Notes: generated by a model not told the origin, from the letters alone. Numbered from the stretch's first letter, positions 1 through 7,003 are shown. The stretch is 44,949 nucleotides of DNA from an uncultured Clostridia bacterium (GCA_944381055.1 CALWJQ010000058.1:1-44949); one strand, 5' to 3'. Made by a program: numbers and translations.

Positions 1-222
1 CTGCTCAAATCCATCCCGCACGTCGGCAAGGGCACGGAAAAGCTGTACATGATCGAGGGCATGGTGCCCAACCTGCTGCAAAAGCACGAAGGCTGCCTGT
101 TTGCCCCCCGCTGCCAGTACGCGACCGATCTGTGCCGCAAAAGCGAACCTGAGCTGATGCAGATGGGCGGGCGGAAGGTGCGCTGCCACCGCTACACACC
201 GGAATGGGGGAAAAGTGAATGA
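1..222 (+). CDS. Peptide ABC transporter ATP-binding protein, OppD/DppD type (C-terminal end only)
   Basis: Only the last 73 codons are inside the window; the reading frame is open from base 1 to the TGA at 220-222. What is visible is the C-terminal tail that peptide-type ABC ATPases carry after the nucleotide-binding domain: a Pro/Gly stretch followed by the cysteine-rich segment CLFAPRCQYATDLC, then RCHRY near the end. The Walker and signature motifs lie outside the window. The stop overlaps the start of the next gene (ATGA at 219-222), so the two ATPases are translationally coupled, as expected for the DppD/DppF pair of a di- or oligopeptide importer acting at the inner face of the membrane. 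The substrate cannot be judged from this tail. Confidence 0.85.
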   Translation: MLKSIPHVGKGTEKLYMIEGMVPNLLQKHEGCLFAPRCQYATDLCRKSEPELMQMGGRKVRCHRYTPEWGKSE

Positions 223-1202
223 ACACAGAAAACATTCTCGAAGTCCGCGGACTGCGCAAATGGTTTCCCGTTAAAAGCTCCCACCTTTTCGGCGGCGAAA
301 AAAAGTATGTCAAGGCAGTCGACGGCGTTGATCTGACCGTCCGCTCGGGCGAGACACTGGGCATTGTCGGCGAATCCGGCTGCGGGAAGTCGACGCTGGG
401 CCGCAGCATTTTAAAGCTCATTACCCCGACCGAAGGGTCGATTCTGTTCGACGGCCGGGACATTACCAACTTCAGCGACAAAGAGATGCGTTCCGTCCGC
501 CGGGACATGCAGATCATGTTCCAGGACCCGTACGCGTCGCTCAACCCGCGCATGACGGTCGCCGACATCATCGCCGAGCCCATGGACACCATGAAGCTCT
601 GTCCCAGCCGCGAAGCGCGCCTGCGGCGCATCGTCGAACTGATGGAAACCTGCGGCATCAACAAGGCTTTTCTCAACCGTTACCCGCACGAGTTTTCGGG
701 CGGGCAGCGGCAGCGTATCGGCATCGCCCGCGCCCTGTCGGTCAACCCCAAGCTCATTGTCTGTGACGAGCCGGTGTCGGCCCTTGACGTGTCCATCCAG
801 TCGCAGATCATCAACCTGCTCGTCGAACTGCAAAAGCAGTACAAGCTGACGCTGATTTTTATTTCACATGATCTCGGCGTTGTCGAGTATATTTCCGACC
901 GCGTCGCCGTCATGTACCTGGGCAAAATTGTCGAAATCGCCGACAAGGCTGAGCTGTTCAGCAACCCCCTGCACCCGTACACCCAGGCGCTGCTCAAGTC
1001 CATCCCCGAAATCGGCGGTAAAAAATTCGAAGACGAACGCCCGACGCTCGAAGGCGACATCCCCAGCCCGGTCAACCCGCCGTCCGGCTGCACCTTCCAT
1101 ACCCGCTGCCCTGCGGCGTGCGAACAGTGCAGCAAAGAGGCGCCGCAGCTGCGCGAACTGGCCCCTGGCCATTTTGTATCCTGCCTGCGCGCCGGTTCCT
1201 GA
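219..1202 (+). CDS. Peptide ABC transporter ATP-binding protein, OppF/DppF type
   Basis: A complete 327-residue ATPase that would power peptide import at the cytoplasmic face of the membrane as partner of the DppD-type protein upstream. It has Walker A GESGCGKST (about residues 51-59), the Q-loop segment MFQDPYASLNPRM, the signature [15 protein letters not shown], Walker [13 protein letters not shown] and the switch histidine in FISHDLGVV. The C-terminal tail carries the family cysteine motif GCTFHTRCPAACEQC. The start is the ATG overlapping the upstream stop. Length and motif order are normal for the OppF/DppF branch. It is probably the last gene of its operon, because a large inverted repeat and then a new promoter and riboswitch follow. 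The permease and binding-protein genes must lie to the left of the window. Confidence 0.93.
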   Translation: MNTENILEVRGLRKWFPVKSSHLFGGEKKYVKAVDGVDLTVRSGETLGIVGESGCGKSTLGRSILKLITPTEGSILFDGRDITNFSDKEMRSVRRDMQIMFQDPYASLNPRMTVADIIAEPMDTMKLCPSREARLRRIVELMETCGINKAFLNRYPHEFSGGQRQRIGIARALSVNPKLIVCDEPVSALDVSIQSQIINLLVELQKQYKLTLIFISHDLGVVEYISDRVAVMYLGKIVEIADKAELFSNPLHPYTQALLKSIPEIGGKKFEDERPTLEGDIPSPVNPPSGCTFHTRCPAACEQCSKEAPQLRELAPGHFVSCLRAGS

Positions 1203-1218
1203 GCCCCGCCGGAAAGCC

Positions 1219-1270
1219 CTCTGAAACGACTGCAAGCGTTTTCTGCTTGCAGCCGTTTTCCGTTTCAGAG
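1219..1270 (+). terminator. Candidate terminator after the peptide transporter operon
   Basis: A two-part inverted repeat: the outer arms at 1219-1228 and 1261-1270 are exact reverse complements (CTCTGAAACG / CGTTTCAGAG), and an inner 8-base stem at 1230-1237 and 1245-1252 (CTGCAAGC / GCTTGCAG) closes a 7-base loop. The run of T after the inner stem is short (1256-1259), so this is a plausible rather than textbook intrinsic terminator. Its position 17 bases after the OppF stop supports the call. Confidence 0.6.
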
Positions 1271-1314
1271 CCCCGCTGCGGTAAAACCGGCCTGCGTTTT
1301 ATGGGCATCAACCC

Positions 1315-1343
1315 TTGACAAAACGTTTTTTTTGCGCTATACT
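1315..1343 (+). promoter_or_regulatory. Sigma-A promoter of the cobalamin operon
   Basis: TTGACA at 1315-1320, a 17-base spacer, and TATACT at 1338-1343. This is a near-perfect housekeeping promoter. It lies just upstream of the cobalamin riboswitch, so transcription should start near 1350. Confidence 0.85.
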
Positions 1344-1367
1344 GATTAAAGAATTGAATACGCATTT

Positions 1368-1545
1368 AAGTGCCGCCGGCTCTTTCCGGGCCCCGCGGAG
1401 AATAGTGAATCCGGTGCGAATCCGGAACGGTACCGCCACTGTATGCGTTGATGCTGTACGCGCGGCGAAAGCCAGCCATTGGGATGTTTCCTGAGAAGGC
1501 AGCGTGCAGGCAGATGAGACGCAAGTCAGGAGACCTGCTTAAATG
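1368..1545 (+). ncRNA. Cobalamin (adenosylcobalamin-type) riboswitch aptamer
   Basis: The conserved blocks of the B12 aptamer appear in order: a GGTGCGAATCC segment at 1413-1423, CCGCCACTGTA at 1433-1443, GAAAGCCAG at 1467-1474, and the B12 box AGTCAGGAGACCTGC at 1524-1538. It sits between a strong promoter and an intrinsic terminator, upstream of a CbiK-like gene and the whole cobalamin pathway. This fits transcriptional shut-off when B12 is plentiful. The aptamer edges are approximate. Confidence 0.95.
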
Positions 1546-1602
1546 AGTCGTGCTTATGACCTCTCGCGTACAGGGGGATGGGCGGATTGTTGTGCAAAAA
1601 CG

Positions 1603-1641
1603 GCCACAGCAGCATTTACGCTGCTGTGGCTTTTCTTTTTT
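1603..1641 (+). terminator. Intrinsic terminator forming the riboswitch expression platform
   Basis: A perfect 11-base stem (GCCACAGCAGC at 1603-1613, GCTGCTGTGGC at 1620-1630) closes a 6-base loop, followed by a T-rich run at 1631-1641 with one C. It lies about 65 bases downstream of the B12 box and about 100 bases before the first start codon. It is therefore most simply the ligand-dependent terminator that controls read-through into the operon. Confidence 0.9.
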
Positions 1642-1682
1642 CCGCGCGGCGCCATGCCCGTTACAGCACATGGTTATGACGA

Positions 1683-1708
1683 CCGGTGCAAAGGCGCCTT
1701 TGCACCGG
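1683..1708. repeat. Perfect 26-base palindrome in the operon leader
   Basis: The bases 1683-1708 are their own exact reverse complement, built from two 13-base arms beginning CCGGTGCAAAGGC. It lies between the riboswitch terminator and the ribosome-binding site and is not followed by a run of T, so it does not look like a terminator. It could be a protein-binding operator in DNA or a strong hairpin at the 5' end of the read-through mRNA. Confidence 0.8.
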
Positions 1709-1744
1709 CGATATAACAGAACAATCTGTCTGGAGGAAATGAAA

Positions 1745-3112
1745 ATGAGGACTGTGAAAAAGATTCTTCTCGTAACGCTGTCGCTGTGTCTGGTTTTAGG
1801 CATCAGCGCCTGCAGCCAGCAAACCGACTCCGTCCCGGACGAAACCGGCAATGAAGGTCAGGAACAAACCACTCCGGATAGCGGCGAATCAACCGGATAC
1901 CCGCAGGGTGTAAAGCCCGTCCTTTTGGCCGTCAGCTTCGGCACCAGCTACAATGAAAGCCGCGACATCACCATAGGCGCCATTGAAGAGGCGCTGCAGG
2001 CCGCGTACCCTGACTATGAAGTCCGCCGTGCCTTTACCAGCCAGATTATCATTGACATTCTGGCCGAGCGTGAAGGTCTTGAAATTGACAATGTCACCGA
2101 GGCCATGGAACACCTGGTCTCTGATGGCGTGAAGGACGTTGTCGTCGTGCCCACACACATTATGAGCGGCTATGAGTACAACGATGTCGTCGCCGAAGTC
2201 AGCGCCTACGCAGACCAGTTCGACAGTCTGAAGATCGGCTCGCCCCTTTTGAACACTGATGACGACTATGACGCCGCGATTGCCGCTCTGGCCGAAGAAA
2301 CTGCTGACTACAATACCGACGGCACCGCCATCGTGCTCATGGGCCACGGCACTGAACATGCGGCAAACGCCACCTACGCAGCTTTGCAGCAAAAGCTGAC
2401 TGACGCCGGCTGTACCAACTACTTTGTCGGCACAGTCGAGGCCGAGCCCTCGCTGGATGAGGTGCTCGCTGCTGTGCAGCAGACTGATGCCAACAAAGTT
2501 GTCCTGCTGCCGCTGATGATTGTGGCCGGCGACCATGCCACAAACGACATGGCCGGCGACGAAGACGACTCCTGGAAGACGGTTTTCCAAAATGCCGGGT
2601 ATGAAGTGGAATGTGTGCTGCGCGGCATGGGCGAATACGAAGGGATTCAGCAGCTTTTTGCCAAGCACGCCGAGGCGGCCATGGAACAGGACAGTCTGAC
2701 TGCCGAGCTTGCCGACAACGCTGGCTCCGCTGCGCAGCAGCCCATTACTGCCGACCAGATTCAGGACGGCACCTATGAGATTACTGTCGATTCCAGCTCG
2801 TCGATGTTTAATGTGGTCAAGTGCGAGCTGTCAGTTGAAAATGGCGCGATGACTGCTGTGATGACCATGAGCGGCCAGGGCTACGGCATGGTTTTTATGG
2901 GCACCGGAGCGCAGGCGCTTGCCGCTTCTGAAGGCCAGTACATCCAGGCCGGCCAGGACGCTGACGGCGCCAAAACCTTTACCGTTCCGGTCGAAGCGCT
3001 CAACACGGACATCAACTGTGCTGCCTGGAGCATCAAAAAGGAACAGTGGTATGACCGCGTCCTTGTATTCCGCTCTGATAACATTCCCGCAGATTCCCTG
3101 ACACTGGAGTGA
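1745..3112 (+). CDS. cbiK: Secreted lipoprotein sirohydrochlorin cobaltochelatase (CbiK/CbiK-P type) with C-terminal accessory domain
   Basis: A 455-residue protein with three parts. Residues 1-23 are a lipoprotein leader ending in the lipobox GISAC, with Cys23 as the lipid anchor. A Thr/Glu/Asp-rich linker follows, then a CbiK chelatase domain at about 57-315. Aligned from memory with Salmonella CbiK, the metal and acid-base residues are kept: Glu144 (in SGYEY, equivalent to E89), His201 (in LMGHG, H145) and His264 (in VAGDHATNDMAGDE, H207). Residues about 335-455 form a beta-rich domain opening DGTYEITVDS, related to the next gene. CbiK normally inserts cobalt into sirohydrochlorin in the cytoplasm; this one should be outside, like the periplasmic CbiK-P of Desulfovibrio. 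I start at ATG 1745, which is 8 bases after GGAGG, rather than the too-close ATG at 1739. It is the first gene under the riboswitch. Confidence 0.88.
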   Translation: MRTVKKILLVTLSLCLVLGISACSQQTDSVPDETGNEGQEQTTPDSGESTGYPQGVKPVLLAVSFGTSYNESRDITIGAIEEALQAAYPDYEVRRAFTSQIIIDILAEREGLEIDNVTEAMEHLVSDGVKDVVVVPTHIMSGYEYNDVVAEVSAYADQFDSLKIGSPLLNTDDDYDAAIAALAEETADYNTDGTAIVLMGHGTEHAANATYAALQQKLTDAGCTNYFVGTVEAEPSLDEVLAAVQQTDANKVVLLPLMIVAGDHATNDMAGDEDDSWKTVFQNAGYEVECVLRGMGEYEGIQQLFAKHAEAAMEQDSLTAELADNAGSAAQQPITADQIQDGTYEITVDSSSSMFNVVKCELSVENGAMTAVMTMSGQGYGMVFMGTGAQALAASEGQYIQAGQDADGAKTFTVPVEALNTDINCAAWSIKKEQWYDRVLVFRSDNIPADSLTLE

Positions 3113-3120
3113 GCGATAAA

Positions 3121-3507
3121 ATGAAAAAGGCTACATCCGTATTGCTTGCCGCCGCACTTTTGTGCGCTGTTTTTTCCGCCTGTGAACGCACAGAGCTGTC
3201 CGACGGCGCCTACCAGATTGGCGTCACACTGACAGGCGGCTCGGGCCGCGCCAGCGTCGAATCTCCCGCAAAGCTCGTCGTCGAAGGGGATACCATGACT
3301 GCGACAATCGTCTGGAGCAGCTCCAACTACGAATACATGCTGATTGACGGCATTCAGTATGACCCCATTCAGACTGAGGGCAATTCTACCTTTGAAATTC
3401 CCGTGGTGCTCGATACTGATATGAACGTCAGTGCTCTGACCATCGCCATGAGCGAACCCCACCTTGTCGATTACACGCTTCATTTTGACAGCTCGGAGGT
3501 CGAGTAA
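3121..3507 (+). CDS. Small lipoprotein made of the same accessory domain as the CbiK C-terminus
   Basis: A 128-residue protein: a leader ending VFSAC (lipid-anchored Cys21), then one domain of about 100 residues with the pattern DGAYQIGVTLTGGSGRASVE, SPAKLVVEG and an NSTFEIPV strand. The opening DGxYxIxV, the middle xMTAxxxxS and the late FxxPV match the C-terminal part of the preceding chelatase lipoprotein, so the two are related. I recall similar domains beside iron/haem-type ABC transporters in Clostridia, but I know no proven function. From context it may hold a tetrapyrrole or metal at the cell surface before hand-over to the binding protein encoded next. The start is ATG 3121, 11 bases after a GGAG; a GTG at 3109 overlapping the upstream stop is the alternative. 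The stop overlaps the next ATG by one base. Confidence 0.75.
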   Translation: MKKATSVLLAAALLCAVFSACERTELSDGAYQIGVTLTGGSGRASVESPAKLVVEGDTMTATIVWSSSNYEYMLIDGIQYDPIQTEGNSTFEIPVVLDTDMNVSALTIAMSEPHLVDYTLHFDSSEVE

Positions 3508-4652
3508 TGTCAACATCCAAACGCGGCCTGGCCGCCCTGCTCGCCCTCGTACTCTGTTTTTCCATGTTTTCCGGCTGTTCACCTGACGCGCAGCCGGAAG
3601 GACCCGGGACTGGCTGGGAGCCGACTCACAGCATGGAGCTGGAGTTTGCCACGCAGTTTGCCGTCGATTATTATGACGGCGGCTATAAGCTGATCACCCT
3701 GGCCGACGACAGCCGGTTTCTGGTCATTCCTGAGGGCGGCGAACTGCCTCAGGGCACGGCCGACGACATCGTACCGCTGTACCAGCCCCTTGAAAACATC
3801 TATCTGGCGGCATCAGCTGCCATGTGCCTGTTCGACGCCCTTGGGCGCATCGATGCCATCACGCTGTCAGCCACTGAAGAGGACGGCTGGTATATCGAAA
3901 ACGCCCGGCTCGCCATGCAGGAGGGCCGTATTGCGTTCGCCGGCAAGTACAGCGAGCCGGACTACGAGCTGCTGCTCGACCGAGGCTGCCCGCTGGCCGT
4001 CGAATCCATGATGATTGGCCATGCATCCGAGGTCAAGGAAAAACTCGAAGAGCTGGGTATTGCCGTTCTCGTCGATCAGTCCAGTCTGGAAAGCCATCCG
4101 CTGGGCCGCACAGAGTGGATTCGTCTGTATGGCGCTTTGCTCAACGAAGAAGAAAAGGCTGACGCGCTGTTTCAGGAGCAGGTCGACTACCTGCAAAGCG
4201 TGCTGGACAGCGAAGATACGGGCAAGACAGCTGCCTTTTTCTACATCAGTTCGTCCGGTTCGGTGGTTGCACGCAAAAGCGGGGACTATGTCAGCAAAAT
4301 GATCGAGCTGGCAGGCGGGCACTATGTTTTCGATGACCTGGGGGACCCCGAAACAGCGACCTCGACAGCAACCATCGAGATGGAAGCCTTTTTCACCGCA
4401 GCAAAGGACGCTGACTATATCTTTTATAACAGCACCATTGGCGGCGAGCTCAAAACGCTGGATGACCTGCTGGCCAAAAGTGAGCTTCTGGGTGAGTTCA
4501 AGGCGGTGCAAAACGGCAATGTCTGGTGTACGGCACAAAATATGTACCAGGAAACAACCAGACTGGGACAGATGGTCCAGAGCTTTCACAAAATTTTTTC
4601 CGGTGAAGCGGATGAGCTTGACGAGCTCCCCTTCTTCTACCGTCTGCACTGA
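3507..4652 (+). CDS. Iron-siderophore/cobalamin-type ABC transporter substrate-binding lipoprotein (FecB/BtuF-like)
   Basis: A 381-residue lipoprotein: leader to residue 23 with lipobox MFSGC (Cys24), then a mature domain of the class III periplasmic-binding fold. Family features are an early IYLAASAAMCLFDALGRID stretch, a middle PDYELLLDRGCP loop, a long central helix (KVKEKLEELGI-like region), and a late YIFYNSTIGGELKTLDDLL segment. Such proteins deliver siderophores, haem or corrinoids to FecCD/BtuCD permeases. The riboswitch, the adjacent CbiK lipoprotein and the cobalamin genes make a corrinoid or tetrapyrrole the likely cargo; this is inference, as no residue identifies the ligand. The start at 3507 shares one base with the preceding TAA and has GGAGG 8 bases upstream. 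A hairpin and a 94-base gap separate it from the permease gene. Confidence 0.85.
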   Translation: MSTSKRGLAALLALVLCFSMFSGCSPDAQPEGPGTGWEPTHSMELEFATQFAVDYYDGGYKLITLADDSRFLVIPEGGELPQGTADDIVPLYQPLENIYLAASAAMCLFDALGRIDAITLSATEEDGWYIENARLAMQEGRIAFAGKYSEPDYELLLDRGCPLAVESMMIGHASEVKEKLEELGIAVLVDQSSLESHPLGRTEWIRLYGALLNEEEKADALFQEQVDYLQSVLDSEDTGKTAAFFYISSSGSVVARKSGDYVSKMIELAGGHYVFDDLGDPETATSTATIEMEAFFTAAKDADYIFYNSTIGGELKTLDDLLAKSELLGEFKAVQNGNVWCTAQNMYQETTRLGQMVQSFHKIFSGEADELDELPFFYRLH

Positions 4653-4681
4653 ACAGCCGCCGCTCGAAAGAGCGGCTGTTC
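4651..4681 (+). terminator. Hairpin between binding protein and permease genes (weak terminator or processing site)
   Basis: Arms GAACAGCCG at 4651-4659 and CGGCTGTTC at 4673-4681 are exact reverse complements, with an inner CTC-GAAA-GAG mini-stem and a bulge. The run that follows (CTCCGTTATT) is only weakly T-rich. It may partly terminate or protect the mRNA so that the binding protein is made in excess of the membrane parts. Confidence 0.5.
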
Positions 4682-4746
4682 TCCGTTATTGATTTCAACT
4701 TCAGCTTGCCGGGTGCCCCATTCCTGCCGGCAGAAAGGCGGTCGTC

Positions 4747-5874
4747 ATGAAAGACAAAATACGCGCTGTACCTGCGGATGCGCAGCCGACCATACAGGTG
4801 CGAAACCCTGTCCGTTTCATCACCGTCATGCTGCTGCTGGCCGGGCTTTTGCTGCTGGGACTTCTGCTCAATGTCAGCATTGGCTCAGTTGCCATTCCTG
4901 TTGGCTCGGTCTTCCGCATGTTCTGGGACGGCGTCCGTTACGCGCTGGCCGGACTTTTTGACAGCAGCGCCGCTGAACGCCTGCAGGCCCTTGTCCGCAC
5001 GTCGACCGAAAGCCAGATTCTGTTCAGCATCCGTCTGCCCCGTCTGCTGCTGGCTTCTGTCTTGGGCGGAGCGCTCGCGGTATCCGGCCTGCTGCTGCAG
5101 GTCTTTTTCCGCAATCCCATTGCCGGCCCTTTTGTCCTGGGCATCTCGTCAGGCGCTAAAATGGTAGTCAGCTTTACACTGATTTTTCTCACCCGGTATA
5201 TCCGAAACGTCAGCTCGCTTGCCCTTGTCGCAGCTGCCTTTATCGGCTCTCTGCTCATTACATCCATCGTCCTTCTGTGCTCGCAGCGGGTGCGCAGCAT
5301 GTCCATGCTGCTCGTTATCGGCATTATGGTCGGCGACATCTGCGGCGCAGTGACCGACTTTTGCATCACCTTTGCCGACGAAAATGACATTGTCAACCTG
5401 ACCAACTGGTCCATGGGCACCTTTTCCGGCGCCAGCTGGGACCATGTGAAAACAGCGGTCTGTCTTTGTCTGCTCGGTCTTTTGGCCGCCTGTCTGCTCT
5501 CCAAGCCGATGAACGCCTATGCGCTCGGTGAGGGCTATGCCAAAAGCATGGGCATCAACATTAAAGTCTTCCGGCTCATGCTCATCCTGCTCTCCAGCCT
5601 GCTGTCAGCCTGTGTGACCGCCCTGGCAGGACCCATTTCATTTGTCGGCATCGCCGTGCCGCATATCACACGAACGCTTTTAAAGACTTCGCGTCCGTCC
5701 TATGCCATCCCCGCCGCGTTTTTATGCGGCGCTGTTTTCTGCGTGTTCTGCGACCTCATCGCGCGCACAGTCTTCTCCCCTACCGAGCTCAAAATCAGTA
5801 CCGTGACCGCAGTGTTCGGCGCTCCGGTCGTCATTATCATGATGATTCGGCGCCGGCAGTCGCAGGAGATATAG
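4747..5874 (+). CDS. FecCD/BtuC-family ABC transporter permease
   Basis: A 375-residue polytopic membrane protein with about ten hydrophobic segments, the first at about residues 25-45. The FecCD family block is clear: IRLPRLLLASVLGGALAVSG and then RNPIAGPFVLGISSGAKM, where most members have RNPLADPxxLGxSxGA. The late GPISFVGIAVPHITR segment forms the cytoplasmic loop that docks on the ATPase. It would form the dimeric channel for import of a siderophore-like or corrinoid substrate, together with the lipoprotein upstream and the ATPase one base downstream of its stop. Residues 1-22 are a slightly long polar N-terminus. The start is ATG 4747 with an AAAGGCGG element upstream. Cobalamin as substrate is inferred from the riboswitch and the neighbours. 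Confidence 0.92.
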   Translation: MKDKIRAVPADAQPTIQVRNPVRFITVMLLLAGLLLLGLLLNVSIGSVAIPVGSVFRMFWDGVRYALAGLFDSSAAERLQALVRTSTESQILFSIRLPRLLLASVLGGALAVSGLLLQVFFRNPIAGPFVLGISSGAKMVVSFTLIFLTRYIRNVSSLALVAAAFIGSLLITSIVLLCSQRVRSMSMLLVIGIMVGDICGAVTDFCITFADENDIVNLTNWSMGTFSGASWDHVKTAVCLCLLGLLAACLLSKPMNAYALGEGYAKSMGINIKVFRLMLILLSSLLSACVTALAGPISFVGIAVPHITRTLLKTSRPSYAIPAAFLCGAVFCVFCDLIARTVFSPTELKISTVTAVFGAPVVIIMMIRRRQSQEI

Positions 5875-5875
5875 C

Positions 5876-7003
5876 ATGAACGGTTACTTTCGCACTGAAA
5901 ATCTGGCCGTTGGCTACGATGGGAATGTTCTCATCCGCGATATCTGCCTGACATTGGAAAAAGGGTCTGTCCTGACGCTGATAGGTCCCAACGGCGCAGG
6001 CAAATCGACCATTCTCAAAACCATCACACAGCATCTCGCCGCGCTTCACGGCACGGTCAGCGTCGCCGGGCAGGACCTTGCTTCCCAGAGCCCCCGGCAG
6101 CTGGCCCGGCAAATGGCCGTCATGCTGACTGACCGCATCCGGCCTGAGCTGACGACCTGCGCTGAAGTCGTGGCCATGGGGCGCTATCCTTATACCAACC
6201 TGTTCGGCCGGTTGACGCCGCAGGACACCGCCGCGGTCGAGACTGCGCTGCGTCAGGTTCATGCCCTTGAGCTGGCGCAGCAGGATTTTTCCACTCTTTC
6301 AGACGGTCAGCGGCAGCGCATTCTGCTGGCGCGCGCCATTTGCCAGGAGCCGGATGTCCTGGTTCTGGATGAGCCGACGGCCTACCTTGACATCCGCCAC
6401 AAAGTCGAGCTGCTTGATATCCTGCGCAGCATGGCGCGCGACAAAGGCACCACGGTCGTCATGTCGCTGCACGAAATCGACCTTGCCGCCAAAGCGTCCG
6501 ACTGCCTGCTCTGCGTCAGGGGCGAGACCGTCATGGCCTTTGGCCCGCCTGAGGACGTCTTGCAGAGCCACGCTGTCGAGCAGCTGTACGACATGGAAAA
6601 AGGCGCATACAACCTGCTTTTCGGCAGCGTCGAGCTGTCCCGCCCGCAGGGTGCGCCGCAGGTCTTTGTCGTTGCGGGAAACGGGTGCGGCATTCCCCAT
6701 TTCAGGGCATTGCAGCGGCGTCAGGTTCCCTTTGCCGCTGGGATTCTGTTTGAAAACGACACAGACTGTCAGGTCGCGCGCGCGCTGAGTGAGCATGTGA
6801 TCTGCGCGCCGGCCTTTAGCAGTATGACCAGCGCTCAGTTTGAAGCCGCAGCCGCGGCCGTTGTCCGCTGCAGCGCTGTGCTCGACGCAGGCGCCCCGGT
6901 CGGCGAGCTCAACCGTCTCAATGGGCAGCTGCTGTCCTTTGCCCGTGAAAAGGGCATTCCTGTTTACACCAGATATCCGGAAAGCGAGGCGGTGCACGGA
7001 TGA
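5876..7003 (+). CDS. FecE/BtuD-type ABC transporter ATPase with a C-terminal extra domain
   Basis: A 375-residue ATPase, over 100 residues longer than the usual FecE/BtuD (about 250-260). Residues 1-250 hold Walker A GPNGAGKST (37-45), a signature written LSDGQRQR (141-148, with Asp in place of the second residue Gly), Walker B VLVLDEPTAYLD and the switch His in SLHEIDLAAK. Residues 251-375 are a separate alpha/beta module with VFVVAGNGCG, AGILFENDTDCQVARAL and AVLDAGAPVGELN. I recall a similar tail on some archaeal and bacterial cobalamin-type ATPases, where a GxGSGxP loop is followed by a GxLNxGDxD segment; its role is unknown to me. The gene begins one base after the permease stop, and its own stop overlaps the cbiA start. 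That ties transporter and pathway into one transcript. Confidence 0.9.
   Translation: MNGYFRTENLAVGYDGNVLIRDICLTLEKGSVLTLIGPNGAGKSTILKTITQHLAALHGTVSVAGQDLASQSPRQLARQMAVMLTDRIRPELTTCAEVVAMGRYPYTNLFGRLTPQDTAAVETALRQVHALELAQQDFSTLSDGQRQRILLARAICQEPDVLVLDEPTAYLDIRHKVELLDILRSMARDKGTTVVMSLHEIDLAAKASDCLLCVRGETVMAFGPPEDVLQSHAVEQLYDMEKGAYNLLFGSVELSRPQGAPQVFVVAGNGCGIPHFRALQRRQVPFAAGILFENDTDCQVARALSEHVICAPAFSSMTSAQFEAAAAAVVRCSAVLDAGAPVGELNRLNGQLLSFAREKGIPVYTRYPESEAVHG

Noticed and set aside
1683..1708. The palindrome as a second transcription terminator
   Set aside because: It is not followed by a T run on the plus strand, and a good terminator already lies 50 bases upstream.
1550..1744. An upstream in-frame ATG at 1550 that would lengthen the CbiK lipoprotein by 65 residues
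   Set aside because: It falls in the riboswitch and terminator leader, has no ribosome site, and would bury the lipoprotein leader; ATG 1745 has GGAGG at 8 bases.
3121..3507. Assignment of the small lipoprotein as a NEAT haem-binding protein
   Set aside because: The length and beta pattern are similar, but I could not see the NEAT haem-binding tyrosine motif, and no search could be run.
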